Assembly: GCA_022606425.2 (NCBI GenBank)
Contig: JAHDVF020001220.1
Span: 1,054,001 to 1,118,000 of the forward strand
Length of the DNA stretch: 64,000 bases
Origin: Lepidostoma basale
Lineage: Eukaryota; Arthropoda; Insecta; Trichoptera; Lepidostomatidae
Reading direction: 5' to 3'
Shown one piece after another: positions 1-10,548 of this stretch. How positions within the stretch are numbered: position 1 is the stretch's first letter; every line of letters begins with the position of its first letter. Below the pieces are notes generated by a model. That model saw nothing but the letters and a program-made list of their open reading frames with translations. It was not told where the DNA came from and did no database searches. Both the position numbers and the translations under genes were made by a program.

Positions 1-377
1 AACATTTCGCCCCGAAATACTTTCCGATTCGCGTTCCGGTATATGAAAACGTTTTTCCTTTCCGGATAATAGAAAATTTCACACGCGTTGTTTTCACGCG
101 CCATTAAATGCGTCAACCCTTAAACATTCTGACATTTCGGGACAGGCGGGTTTTTGCGTTCGCCGATTGAAAATGCGTTATATTGATTTTTATTATACTC
201 TTGGTAAAACGTGACGTATCGGAAGTTTTAATCAGGCAGAGTATAAACGTTTTGATGCTGGATTTTCCATCTATCCATTCCGTGACATAATTTAATACTA
301 CGAATTTTTAAATTATCACGTTTCTTCCTGCTTCACTGTCTAAAACAATCTGCGTATATATATTTTGAGGTTTTAAG
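1..377. other. No feature recognised
   Basis: AT-rich sequence before the first RTE copy. I see no coding segment, TIR or RNA motif. Confidence 0.5.
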
Positions 378-800
378 TGAGATCTCTTAGACGAATGTGT
401 GGATATTCTGTGTATGATAGAGTGTCGAATGAAAATATAAGAAGTGAATCCGGTGCGAATGATGGTGTCATGAACAAAATAATGAAAGGATCATTTAGAT
501 GGTTTGGACATATGGTAAGAATGAATGAAGAAAGAATGGTAAAAAAATTACATGTTAATGATGTTAATGGTACCAGAAATAGAGGAAGACCGAGGAAAAC
601 GTGACACGATCAAATAAATCAAATATTGAATGTCGGCCATGTGAGGAGTCAGAGAAATCGACGCGCGTGCATGACACGATGTATGAATGTTGAGGAAGCG
701 AGAGAAATATGTCAGGAAAGAAAGGTGTGGCAGTCTATTCTTTCTGCCTACCCCTTCGGGGAGACGGCGTGATGGTTAGTTAGTTAGTTAGTTAGTTAAT
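378..800 (+). mobile_element. RTE family A, 5'-truncated 3' end (copy A1)
   Basis: This is the C-terminal tail of an RTE-clade LINE polyprotein, the region after the reverse transcriptase. It reads RSLRRMCGYSVYDRVSNENI and RWFGHMVRMNEERMVKKL, then RNRGRPRKT, where a TGA (602-604) replaces the Trp codon kept in other copies. Beyond the stop the same element continues with the frame for ACMTRCMNVEEAREICQE and ends in the LSAYPFGETA motif. It finishes in a (TTAG)n run at about 775-798, which is the 3' tail. The 5' end is truncated at the RSLRRMCG motif, as usual for target-primed insertion. Endonuclease and RT domains are absent, so the copy is dead. Confidence 0.9.
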
Positions 801-1074
801 ATTAACATAAATACATTTTCAAAAGCAAATGGTTGTGTACAAGAACAACATTTGAGTGTATGGAAAAGTTAAAATATAACAAATGCGGTAGGTAGTTAAA
901 ACATTCCACATTTTTTCAAACTCTGATAGAGTACGAAAAACGAAATGACAATGTTTTGAAGATAATCTGATATTTTTTCCTGAAATTGCTTGATGGATGT
1001 TCATTTTAAATATTTATTTAATAAAAATGTGTTTTTTAATATCATAAGTCATTTAACTTTTCTCTTTGTTTTAG

Positions 1075-1115
1075 CAGCAATCGGCTTCGCCAGACTAGCT
1101 GGCATCGAGAGACTG
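1075..1115 (-). ncRNA. Hammerhead-like remnant, hairpin family G
   Basis: On the minus strand CAGT precedes a CTCTCGA heptamer, a 5-bp GCCAG/CTGGC stem, GAAG and CCGATT, then GCTG, which can pair with CAGT. It matches the better copies at 7.5, 13.1 and 30.5 kb. The heptamer, GAAA and GUC all carry substitutions, so it is a decayed copy. Confidence 0.4.
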
Positions 1116-1149
1116 GTCTGTTGGTGCTGTCGATAAATAATTAATTAAA

Positions 1150-1851
1150 TCTTAAGTTATATAATGGACACTGGTTCAGATCGTAAACGTTCAGCAAAGT
1201 TCAGATCGTAAACGTGAAAAATTATTTATAGCTAATCAAGTGTTATCCTAAACCTGTGTATACTCATTGAAAGTAAATATGTAAGTATATGTAAAGAAAA
1301 CCGATAAAGCAAAAAGAGAGAAAATAGTAAATTTTGGAAATCGAATAACAAAATGGAACATTTTTCAAACACATCCAATTCCATCCTCGAAAAAAATGTC
1401 CCGAAAAAAATAACAAGGAAAAGACAAGTGTTCGACAAATGTCACCAAAACTTTTAGAAATTTCTTCTTTTCTTATTCTGAACTAGCTTCAAAATACTGT
1501 ACTGGATTTTGCACTGACGGTTCGTAGGATTTTTAAATATCAAAAATATAAAACCTTTTTATATTCTTCTATTTCTTATTGGTCACCCATCGAAGGTTTG
1601 GCAACATCATGGCTGTTTCTACCCTACAAGCACCGACTATAAACAGGGATGTTGTGCTGTTTTATAGGCAGAATTTTCTTCTTTCCTTCTCGTTTTATCT
1701 TAAATAAATAATTGCAGCACATTTTATTTATCTTTTCTTATGACAACAAACAATATAATAATGTTTCTTAATCACGTGGAATTTTTTTTGTTGTTTTTCC
1801 TAATAAGGTTAGTTAAAAAAAACAACAAAACGTAATTATCAACCATTTTAA
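1150..1851. other. No feature recognised
   Basis: AT-rich DNA with short chance reading frames only. Confidence 0.5.
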
Positions 1852-2192
1852 CTAACTAACTATCACGCCGTCTACCCGAAGGGGTGGGCAGAAAGAATTA
1901 ACTAATTTTCTTTCCAGACATATTTATCTCGCTTCCTCAACATTCATAAATCGTGTCATGCACGCGCGTCGATTTGTCTGATTCCTCACGTGGCCGACAT
2001 AAAATATTTTATTTATTTGATCGTGCCACGTTTTCTTCGATTTGTAGTTCCATTTACATCGTTAAAGTATACTTTTAATACCATTATTTCTTCATTCTTC
2101 ATTTCCATGTGTCCAAAATATCTTAATGATCCTTTCATTATTATGTTCATAACACTTTTATTCGTACGGCATTCAATCAACTTTGCTTTCCC
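1852..2192 (-). mobile_element. RTE family A, 3' end, minus strand (A6)
   Basis: The reverse complement gives the family A tail: CRTNKSVMNIIMKGSLRYFG, then a region where the Trp codon of the KTWHDQ motif is intact (plus-strand CCA near 2027), and the terminal AYPF motif. The (TTAG)n tail is represented by TAACTAACTA at 1850-1860. Several substitutions and small indels show that it is old. Confidence 0.85.
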
Positions 2193-2244
2193 CAATACAT
2201 GTTAAAATAATGTTCATTAAATATATAATTAAATAAACCAGAAT

Positions 2245-2545
2245 AATAAATTGTATCTCAATAGAGACGAAAATGTAAATTATTTTGGGAACAGAATATG
2301 ATGGTCAAGGCGTTTACAGGACTTATGACCTGTCATTGGTTGGGTTAAGCGATCGCTATATGTAATACAACATTCCCCATTCCGTCCTTGTTAAGAACAC
2401 CACATCTGACAATTATTTTTGAAAGTTGTATATATGTTACCATGTTGAGAAACATTTCACATATTTAAGTTCAATCTACACTAGCGCCATCTATTGAAAT
2501 TAGATGTAAGCATTAAGCATAAAATCTTAATTAATGTTATGTGAA
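2245..2545 (+). repeat. Repeat E, diverged single unit (E1)
   Basis: It contains TTGTATCTCAATAGAGACGA, the conserved GGACTTATGACCTGTCATTG block, CAACATTCCCCATTCC, and a distal segment with GCGCCATCTATTGAA. The same order of blocks occurs at 8.9, 39.5 and 61.7-64 kb. No protein is encoded. Confidence 0.8.
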
Positions 2546-2947
2546 AGGATATCAATTCAATTATCACACATTAAACAAACAACAAATTACATTTTCAAGT
2601 TCAGTAAAGCTAAACTAGCCATTAAATTAGTCAATTGCTTGGTTCAATTTATCGATAACGTTTGTAGTCCAAATACTGACGAAATCAAGAAATATTCAAG
2701 AAATAATCACATGGGCCCACATATGGGGCCATTCGCTATCTGACTCAATATTTCAGAGTCCCACGGTTGGGGCAATAACACGGTCAGGTTCAGTTATTTA
2801 CAGTGTACCATATGTATGTTTCATGAAAGGGCGTTATCATAACACTTATTAATCACCTAGACAAAAACGTGGTTAGTATTTTAATACCTAGGTAGCACAC
2901 TAACGCAATCTCTTGACCTACGTTTGATAAAATGAAATTTCTAATCT

Positions 2948-3415
2948 GCAATGATAACATTAACTTGAAACTCCGCAAGAGAATGATCAAATGCTACTTG
3001 TGGTCTGTTATATTGTATGGATGTGTAACGTGGACCTTGAAAGTCAACTCAATGAACAGACTGGAAGCATTTGTAATGTGGATCCATCGCCGAATGCTCA
3101 GAATTTCCTGAACAGACATGGTTACCAATACCGAAGTCCTGAGGCGAGCTAGAGTTCACAGGGAACTGCTATCAACTATCAAGGTTCGGAAAATTTCACA
3201 TCCGGGTCATATAGAAAAGTACCACCTTCTCCAACTTATCGGAAAGTTTAGGGACGCCGAGGGCCTGGTAGGAGACAAATGTCCTGGCTGCAAAACGTGA
3301 GGGAGTGGAACGGCATCCGAAGTGTGGAAGAGCTGTTCCGAGCGGCGCAGGACAGGGACAGGTTCGCCGAGGTGATCGCCAACGTTTGGGTGACCCGACA
3401 GGGCACTTGAAGAAT
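2948..3415 (+). mobile_element. RTE family B, 3' end (B1)
   Basis: C-terminal region of a second RTE family: LRKRMIKCYLWSVILYGC, FVMWIHRRMLRIS followed by a stop, then TDMVTNTEVLRRARVHRELL. Frame breaks follow, then the LQNVREWNGIRSVEELFRAA block and a terminal stop near 3411. The better copy at 38.6 kb allows alignment along the whole length. It is 5'-truncated, with stops and a frameshift near 3220. Confidence 0.88.
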
Positions 3416-4002
3416 AAAAATAAATATAAAAACCAGTCGGTTGTAGTATTGAATAAATAATTGGAGATATTTTAAATGTTTTAATATGAAGAAAAATAAT
3501 ATTCAATATACAAAACACCACTGGATTATTGCATCCATGTTGTGACGCGTTAAGTTTGAAACTTATTCCTTCAGAGAGGATGTGTTTGGAAAAGCCATAT
3601 TTAGCCCTCGTTGAAAGTTTTACCCGAGTGATGAGGATAGTTTGCCGTGCTCTGGAAAAAAAGGTGGCAACGCTAAAACTTTCATGGAAAATCGACAAAA
3701 CGTGCTCAAGGTACATAATCGATACATTAACAAATTAGATGATTCACAAAAAACGAATAATTAAAGAAAATAAAATTAAATGATGTGTCAATAATTCAAG
3801 TGTGAATTTTGATTTCAAATTAGATGAAAGAGAATTTTGCATTCTCGCAAAACTGCTTTATATTTCAAGAAAAAATGTGTTTCACCGTAACGTTATCAAA
3901 TACTTGTAGAAAACGAACGTTATCTTCAATTTTAAATATTTATTAAACACTATAAATTATTGCAAAATTAAATTACTTACAATCTTGCGCTTTCTCGTAA
4001 TC
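3416..4002. other. No feature recognised
   Basis: AT-rich sequence. I find no motif or inverted repeat that I can defend. Confidence 0.45.
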
Positions 4003-4062
4003 TTTCTGGACATCCTTAACTTGTTTCCTTAATATTCATTCATCGTGTCATGCACGTTGCAC
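4003..4062 (-). mobile_element. RTE family A fragment
   Basis: A short match to the reverse complement of the family A tail, including CATCGTGTCATGCACG-like sequence that in full copies encodes the RACMTRCMN region. Only about 60 bp remain. Confidence 0.45.
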
Positions 4063-4291
4063 ATAAGAATAAATCTCTTCCACCTCATTAAAAAAGATCA
4101 TTAATTTAATAAAGATAACGGCGTTGAAATTTTGCATGTTAATAATAGAAATATAACTTTGAGCAATCTCGAAATTTTATAAATTAAAAAAGCAATTAAA
4201 TATAAATAAAATATTGTAAATAATAAATAATTTAACGTCAAATCCAATCAAGAATACATAAAACCTGCGTGAAAGACCTATACTGACATAT

Positions 4292-4995
4292 ACCATTGAG
4301 ACCAGAGCGAATACCACAAGAACGAAGGCTAAAGTGCGGGTGGCAGAGATGCGGACGCTGCAGCGCCCTGAGGATGATAACAGGAAAGACTCTTCGAGAT
4401 AGGGTGACGAACACGGCTATTCGCGAAATCTGCAAGGTGGAGGATGTCGTGAGATGGGGCAGACAAAGCATAATATACTGGAATGCGCACATGCAGAGGA
4501 TGGACCCCACAAGAATCCCACACGCTGTGGCGAATCAGATTCCTGCCGGCTGCCGTCCCCCCGGAAGACCGCCGAAGAGATGGAGAGATAGCTGGGAGCC
4601 AACTTCCAAGAGAGGCCAGCCTGATTTCAGGAACAGACCAATGGTCTACAGTCCATTTCCCTCTGTATATTCCTGTGGTGTTTCATTATTTTTATCTTTT
4701 ATATAATGTTCCTAAAATGTTCATGTATTATATATTATGTTAATTTATTCAATAAAGTACAGCGGAGCATAGAAGTAAGATGGAGTAGATTAAATGTGGT
4801 CTGGCACCCCCTTGCTGTTGCCGTCTTTAAATGTAAGTCCCGGATGGACCGAGGACAGGCCCAGGGAGTGTACGAGCGAGGCTGATAAAAGGGCGTCGCC
4901 ACGCCCTATAACAGCCTCGGGTATGTGGCGGGAACTTCTATGTTCCTTTTTTTTTAATTAAAAAAGACCAATGGTCTATAAGGAGAAGAAGACGC
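4292..4995 (+). mobile_element. RTE family C, 3' end, split by an insertion (C1)
   Basis: C-terminal region of a third RTE family: RKARVAEMRTLQRPEDDNRK-like sequence with ALRMITGKTLRDRVTNTAIR, EICKVEDVVRWGRQ, MQRMDPTRIPHAVANQIPAG, RPPGRPPKRWRDSWE and RNRPMVY. The last block is cut at 4648 by a 316-bp insert, and the element resumes at 4966 with the AGGAGAAGAAGAC tail. Other copies at 36.3 and 42.0 kb run through this point without the insert. No endonuclease or RT core is present. Confidence 0.9.
4649..4964. mobile_element. Unclassified 316-bp retroposon-like insert with 14-bp target duplication
   Basis: The sequence AGACCAATGGTCTA stands at 4635-4648 and again, perfect, at 4965-4978. In between lies a segment that no other family C copy has. 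Its left part is AT-rich with an AATAAA-like site; its right part is GC-rich (GGCGTCGCCACGCCC) and ends in T8AATTAAAAA. A long perfect target duplication plus an A/T-rich end points to target-primed retroposition. I see no tRNA-type A and B boxes and no protein motif, so the family is unknown. Confidence 0.75.
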
Positions 4996-4999
4996 TTAT

Positions 5000-5450
5000 G
5001 TTGCAGACTGACATGCTTTCTTCTTTTTGAAAACTTGAAGTAAAAGGTCACCATTAAAATAATTGCTGTACACATATTATTTATTCATCCAACAAGCACG
5101 ATAAATCAAGTTTAGCGCTGTTGGCAACTATTTGTTATGAAGGTTTATGAGTGAAGCCCGGGAGTTTTGAATGTTTACAAAAATGATTTGTAAAGTCAAC
5201 AAGAGTAACCTCTCCGACCCGGGCAGCTGATTAGTGAAGCGTCTAATTGCTTGTTACTTTGATGATAAAATCTGGGAACACTTGAGGGAAACAGAGTATA
5301 CTCCATATTTTTAATATCAAAAATACATAAATATCGTCATTATTGGCCATAATTAATCAAAAGTTTCTCATTAAATAAACATATTGAACAAAAGCCTTCA
5401 TTTTTAGGTCTCACTAGTTTAGGTTTTATTTCTTTCTTCAAAACTTGAAA
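5000..5450. other. No feature recognised
   Basis: AT-rich sequence without supportable features. Confidence 0.45.
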
Positions 5451-5454
5451 AACT

Positions 5455-5456
5455 TC

Positions 5457-5492
<36 letters not shown>

Positions 5493-5567
5493 CTGCTTCT
5501 ATTTCTTCATTTTCTTCTTCTTTATATTCTTCTTATTAGTCTTCTTCTTCTTCTTCTTCTAATGAAT
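5455..5567 (+). repeat. Interrupted (CTT)n microsatellite
   Basis: Two runs of CTT separated by imperfect T-rich sequence. It may be the (GAA)n tail of a lost minus-strand RTE copy, because families B and C carry such tails, but no RTE coding sequence adjoins it. The Phe/Leu frame it creates is not a gene. Confidence 0.8.
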
Positions 5568-5587
5568 CTGACGGTCAATAGTACAGA

Positions 5588-5690
5588 AATCATCAAATCA
5601 AATGAAATCAGTTTATTAACTCAAAAGACATTACAAACAGGAAAATGTTTAGGGCATCTATTGAGTACATGTAACTGTTATATTTTACGT
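5588..5690 (-). mobile_element. 3'-terminal fragment of LINE family M
   Basis: It shares ATCAAATCA...AGTTTATTAA, a GACATTACAAA block and GGCATCTATTGAG with the 3' flanks of the LINE copies at 42.4 and 56.3 kb. Coding sequence has been lost. Confidence 0.6.
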
Positions 5691-5699
5691 TTATCAATT

Positions 5700-6110
5700 A
5701 ATTATTTTATTTGTTTTTTGCAAGAAAAGTTTTTTTAAACGTTTCAAGAACATTATGATAGTCTTAACGCACTTTACCTCAAAAGTAAAGAAACGTCCAA
5801 AGGGTGTTGACTCTACAAATAATATTTTAATGGATTTCTACAGTCAACACGTTTCTGGGTTATGATTTAATAAATAAGCAAGACGAATTTCAGCGCCTTG
5901 ATTTAAAATTAAATTGGCTTCTAATGTTTTAGACGAAAAACTTCAAGAAATGCAATTAAATGGTATCATAAAGAAATTAAATAGCGTAATATTTTTTAAC
6001 ATTTTTTAATTATCCAAAAGAAAAGCGCTAAAGGCAGCAAAAGATTTGTGACTAGCAAAATAAAATAAAAATTTGCTGTATAATTTTATAATTAAAATTT
6101 TACTAGTTCT
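5700..6110. other. No feature recognised
   Basis: AT-rich DNA upstream of an RTE copy. Nothing supportable. Confidence 0.45.
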
Positions 6111-6112
6111 GC

Positions 6113-6806
6113 AACATTAGCGTGAATGGTGAAAATTTGGAGCAAGTAGTTGAGTTCGTGTATTTAGGTAGTATGTTTACAAGAGATGGGCGAGTGGAAA
6201 GGGATATTAAAAGAAGGGTTGGGGCAGGCGACAAAGTGAATGGTGCACTTAAAGTTGTCTTCGCAAACAAAAACCTATCCAAAAATGCTAGAATGGCAGT
6301 GCACAATGGTGTTCTTCTACCGACCCTTATGTATGGAAGCGTAGCATGGAACTGGCAAAAGAAGGACGAAAGTAGAATAAATGCAGTAGAAATGAGATCT
6401 CTTAGACGAATGTGTGGATACTCTGTGTATGATAGAGTGTCGAATGAAAATATAAGAAGTGAATGCGGTGCGAATGATGGTGTCATAAACAAAATAATGA
6501 AAGGATCATTAAGATGGCTTGGACATATGGAAAGAATGAATGAAGAAAGAATGGTAAAAAGTATATGTCAACGATGTAAATGGAACCAGAAATAGAGGAA
6601 GACCGAGGAAAACGTGACACGATCAAATAAATCAAATATTGAATGTCGGCCATGTGAAGAGTCAGAGAAATCGACGCGCGTGCATGACACGATATATGAA
6701 TGTTGAGGAAGCGAGAGAAATATGTCAGGATAGAAAAGTGTGGCAGTCCATTCTTTCTGCCTACCCCTTCGGGGAGACGGCGTGATGGTAAGTTAGCTAG
6801 TTAGTT
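6113..6806 (+). mobile_element. RTE family A, longest copy (A2)
   Basis: The best view of the family A C-terminal region. It begins NGENLEQVVEFVYLGSMFTR, with the YLGS motif that follows the RT palm in RTE proteins, then LLPTLMYGSVAWNWQKKDES and RSLRRMCGYSVYDRVSNENI, then GSLRWLGHMERMNEERMVK. A frameshift at about 6565 precedes the VNDVNGTRNRGRPRKT block, which ends in the same TGA as copy A1. The end is the AYPFGETA motif and a short TTAG-like tail (6787-6806). RT catalytic motifs lie upstream and are missing. Confidence 0.92.
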
Positions 6807-7084
6807 ACTAGTTCTCTTAGACCACAGGTTTCCATCGGGGAGAGTACCTATTTCCCAGTGGAAGCTAGAGCTTTCCACGAGGGCGGTAGCGTGTCTAGTA
6901 GTAAAAGGGGGGCGTTTAGGACGTAAGGGGGGCGGCCGTGGCATACTATTAGAAATACTATTTTCTTGAATAATAAATAAATAAAATATCTAGCTATAAA
7001 CATTTTTATAAGTATACTCGTAACTATAAATGTATTTTATGAGAATGGCTTAGATATTATCAAATGTTTTAAAATGAGTCAGAC
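6807..7084. other. Unassigned sequence with a small G-rich patch
   Basis: A GC-richer stretch at about 6815-6945 (GGGGGGCG runs) stands out from its surroundings, but I find no motif in it. Confidence 0.4.
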
Positions 7085-7390
7085 AGGCGAAACATATCAT
7101 TCCCATAAACTATAATAAAACTTCTAAAAAACAGACGTTTTCATTCGTTATAATTTTTAAATATGAAATTTAAGATCATTATTCAGAAAAACAATAGTTA
7201 TCACGTAATTTATACTAATGAAAACGTCATATTTCTAAAAGATTTATTATATTTTATGGTAATGACATATTTTAACCTTCTAAGGCATTATCACATTTGA
7301 TAATGCCTTAGAAGGGCGAAACATGGTATTCCCATAAAATATAATAAAACATCTAGAAAACTGTCATTTTTATGATAGTCTACTGATTTT
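7085..7390. mobile_element. Hairpin repeat F (F1) with hammerhead-like arms
   Basis: Outer sequences GACGTTTTCATTCGT / ATTCATTTTAAAT and inner CCATAAAnTATAATAAAACT flank a core on the plus strand at about 7285-7330. That core is TTGATAA, TGCC-loop-GGGC, GAAAC, AT, GGTA. Family F recurs at 12.4, 17.3, 26.1, 29.3, 34.4, 35.8, 38.5 and 47.5 kb. Heptamer positions C3 and G8 are substituted in most copies. Confidence 0.6.
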
Positions 7391-7394
7391 ACTA

Positions 7395-7605
7395 AAATCT
7401 CTTGATGGATATTCATTTTAAATAATAATTAAATAGGACGATGTTTTTTAACTACTTCCACTTAAGTCTTTATTTCGACGGAAACCGGTTTCTCCAGGCT
7501 CGCTGCCATCGACAGACTGGTCTGTCGATGCCAGCGAGCCTGGCGAAAGCAGTTACTGACGTTTTCATTCGTATTAACTATTTAATATGGATTACGTAGA
7601 TTTTC
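7395..7605. mobile_element. Hairpin repeat G, palindromic, with paired hammerhead-like cores
   Basis: An inverted repeat centred near 7520 around CGACAGACTGGTCTGTCG. The plus-strand arm reads CTGTCGA (7522-7528), GCCAG/CTGGC stem (7530-7534, 7540-7544), GAAA (7545-7548) and GTT (7552-7554); flanking ACTGGT and ACTG can form helix I. The minus-strand arm carries GAAACCGGTT near 7485-7496. An F-type arm (GACGTTTTCATTCGTATTAA) follows at 7559. Confidence 0.55.
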
Positions 7606-7609
7606 ACGG

Positions 7610-7850
7610 TTGGCAGCAATATGTTTTGTGTGATTTTGGGTATCAACGTGTGATTTCTCCTTCTCGACCGACGTTTCGGCGATCGTTGCAGTCTTCAGTT
7701 GTATCTTTAGGATAATGTAGTCGTAGTAATGTGGTGGTGGTCATTACCACCACCGCATTACCTTGAAGATGGAGACTGCAACGATCTCCGAAACGTCGGT
7801 CGAGAAGGAGCAATCACACGTTGTTACCCAAAATCACACAAAACATATTT
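7610..7850. mobile_element. Hairpin repeat P, about 240 bp, with hammerhead-like arms
   Basis: Long inverted arms: left 7635-7700 and right 7755-7845, ending in TTTTGGGTA / TACCCAAAA. The right arm (+) has TTGAAGA (7763-7769), GGAGA/TCTCC stem (7771-7775, 7785-7789), GAAA (7790-7793), and C...GGTC ending at 7801. The left arm (-) has an exact CTGAAGA (complement of 7692-7698) and GAAAC...GTC, but its stem is damaged. The two arms together give an intact core. Confidence 0.6.
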
Positions 7851-7859
7851 AATATGGAG

Positions 7860-8930
7860 ATTTACTTCATTGTTCAAATAACAATAAATAATCACGAAGT
7901 TTCCATTCATTTTTTCTTCAGCGTTCATTTGTTTAAGAGCAAATAATGTATAGTATTTCCCACATTCTTTTATTTCTTAAACCATTTACGGAAGCATTTT
8001 GATATACGGTATGCAAAAAGTCTTAGAAAATTCGTGGAACGCTGCAATAAATTCACGTTTCCATGGCACTACGTGACAGACCGCCATTGTTCACCGTATT
8101 TAGCTAGATACGTGATAAAAATGATCAAATTCGGCTTTGGAAATAAGCCATGGAATTGTGGGGTGGGATTGGGGCGACAAAGTACTAATTACTTTGAATC
8201 TGGGTCAAAGGGTTGAGGATAAATCTGCAATCGATAATAAAGGTGTTTGCAATTCATTATCGATTGAATTAACACACAATTTAAAATCCAACCTTACCAT
8301 CCAAATTTCCTATCGTGGAAAAATAATACATTTATGGATATATGTAATTTGTTTTTCTCATACATAACTAAAAATGCACATTAAAAATTACCGATCATTT
8401 ATTTTCGTTTTCGTTTACTTAATATGCAAGATGTAACTAATATGAAGAATGGCACCAAGAAATAAAAATCAATCAATAATCAATAATATAATATTTAAGA
8501 ATATAAAATTATTGGGAACATCACATCAGTGGCTGATACAATATCTGAACAACATTAAATACTGTCATCATTTGTTCACAAGCTTCAAAAAGTCGTTGAC
8601 CATTTAAATTCATCAGTTCAAGTTCGATAGACTTAAGTCGAACGTTTACTCATTAATAACACGTGAAGAAAAAAACCTACCTTAACTTTTTTTTACATGG
8701 GAAACTTGTTCGAAACTTGAATATTTTACGCTTACAATGATTTATTGACTATAAAACGAAGTTTTTTTGCTCCCGATAACTTTCATGTACTTTGCAAAGT
8801 AGAGTCTGAAAAGATCCATTATTTTCCTTTAGGGGCGTTTTAAAATTTCATGGAAATATTTTTTAAATGGAACACGTTATCGAAATGCAATAAATCAAAA
8901 CTTTTTGAAATTTTGAAATATAAACTTTAT
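7860..8930. other. No feature recognised
   Basis: About 1 kb of AT-rich DNA. Short open frames near 8034-8367 overlap each other and resemble nothing known to me. Confidence 0.5.
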
Positions 8931-8931
8931 A

Positions 8932-9115
8932 AAATTTAATTGTATCTCAATACAGACGAAGATGCAAACTGGAAACTGAATATGATTGATAAAGGTGTTG
9001 ACAGGACTTATGACCTGTCATTGGTTGGGTTAAGCGCACGCTTTATGTAATTACAACATTCCCCATTCCACCTATTTCTTTATGACCATGTAAGACAAAT
9101 TTTTGGAGGTTGTAT
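8932..9115 (+). repeat. Repeat E, left part of a unit split by a LINE (E2 left)
   Basis: It holds TTGTATCTCAATACAGACGA, the GACCTGTCATTGGTTGGGTT block, AGCGCACGCTTTATG and CAACATTCCCCATTCC, and stops at GGAGGTTGTAT. The continuation of the same unit resumes at 10549, so the LINE at 9116-10548 interrupts it. Confidence 0.85.
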
Positions 9116-10548
9116 TTATTTATTTATTTATTTATTTTGTTGTTGACGGAATTAATTCCAATACATTATTCATAATACAGATAAGTTACTTAAATCTAGG
9201 AACATTTTAAAACAGTAACAGTAAACAATTAGCCTAGGACAAGTTAAGAGGATGATCTGGAAGAGAGTAAAGAAGAAAGATTAATAGATATGTATACTAG
9301 AGATGAGCAATAAGAACACGACTGCAATTAGCTAACGACATATTTGATTATATTGTGGAAGGATTACAAGGTACAAGTAGTCTCAGTGACAAACAAATAG
9401 TAAAAGCTGCATCTGGTTTAGACAATTTAAGGGTTTGATGGAGGTCGATATTTTTTAAGTTTAGACAAAAAAGAATTTAGATTTAATCCAAAAAAATCTA
9501 AGTCTTGACAACAGTTTACAAGTCTAGTCATTCTAGGTATAGGTGCATTATATCCGTAGTTTGTTTTATGGAGATTTTCGTGAAAAAGTTTAATTTGCCT
9601 TAGATTCCGGGTGGGTACATTGAATTTTATATTTTCGAGAAGACAGGGTGCATCAAAGTATGAGTTTATTATTTTAAAAAAGGAGATTAAATCATTTTTA
9701 TTTCTGCGATCAACTAATGGTGAAATATTTAGTAGCTTTTCCAAGTCAGAATAGGAGTAATCTTCTCTGTCAAGTCTGAGCATTCGACCAATTTTCCTTA
9801 GAAAACGATGTTGTACAGACTCAATATTAGAAATGTGAATTTCATAGTATGGGGACCAGACTACTGAAGCATATTCCAAGTGTGGGCGAACTAGGGCGCA
9901 ATAGAGTGATTTGAGGGTGGAAATGTTTTTGAAGTCGGATGAGATTCTATTGATAAAGCCCAGAAGTTTATATGATTTGTTGACAGATAGCTCAATATGT
10001 GTGGTAAAAGATAATTTAGAGTCGAGTGTGATTCCTAGGTCACGTATGGTAGTTTCATTTGATAACTGTATATTGTCAATGTTATAAGGGTTATCTATTG
10101 GATTATGTTTTCGAAAAAATCGCATAACTTTACATTTATCAGTATTCAATTTTAGGTCATTTCGTACACACCATTCACTAAATTATATTAAGTCAGCTTG
10201 AAGAAGAAGACAATCTTCTGAAGTATTTATGACTTTGAGAATTTTGTTGTCATCAGTAAATAACCAGAACGATGAGTTATTAATTGACATGTGTATATCA
10301 TTAATAAATAAGTTAAATAGTAAGGGAGCAAGGTGGGCTCCTTGTGGTACACCCGAAGTCACGTCTATAGGATTTGATAGATAATTATTGATTCGTACTA
10401 TTTGTTTCCTATTATTGAGGTAAGATTTAATATGTGAGAGAAATGGGTCACTTATACCCAGCGCATATAACTTGGAGAGAAGAAAATGGTGATTTACTTT
10501 ATCAAAAGCTTTGGAAAAGTCAGTGTAAATTACATCAAGTTGTTTATA
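9116..10548 (-). mobile_element. Jockey/CR1-like LINE, 5'-truncated, one in-frame stop
   Basis: A reverse transcriptase and its C-terminal region on the minus strand. Reading starts at about 10546 with LDVIYTDFSKAFDKVNH, then SGVPQGAHLAPLLFNLFIND, then LFTDDNKILK, where the catalytic box is FTDD instead of FADD. One TAA (10185-10183) interrupts the frame; the same frame continues SEWCVRNDLKLNTDKCKVM and RDLGITLDSKLSFTTHI to a stop at 9427. The 3' end is an (AAAT)n run (9116-9137). TTGTAT flanks both sides (9110-9115, 10549-10554), a likely target duplication. Length is 1433 bp; the endonuclease is lost. Confidence 0.92.

Noticed and set aside
775..800. (TTAG)n run as telomeric repeat
   Set aside because: The unit is 4 bp, not the insect 5-bp TTAGG, and the run always follows the end of RTE family A, so it is that element's tail.
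5445..5738. Phe/Leu-rich membrane protein frame
   Set aside because: It is the translation of a (CTT)n microsatellite.
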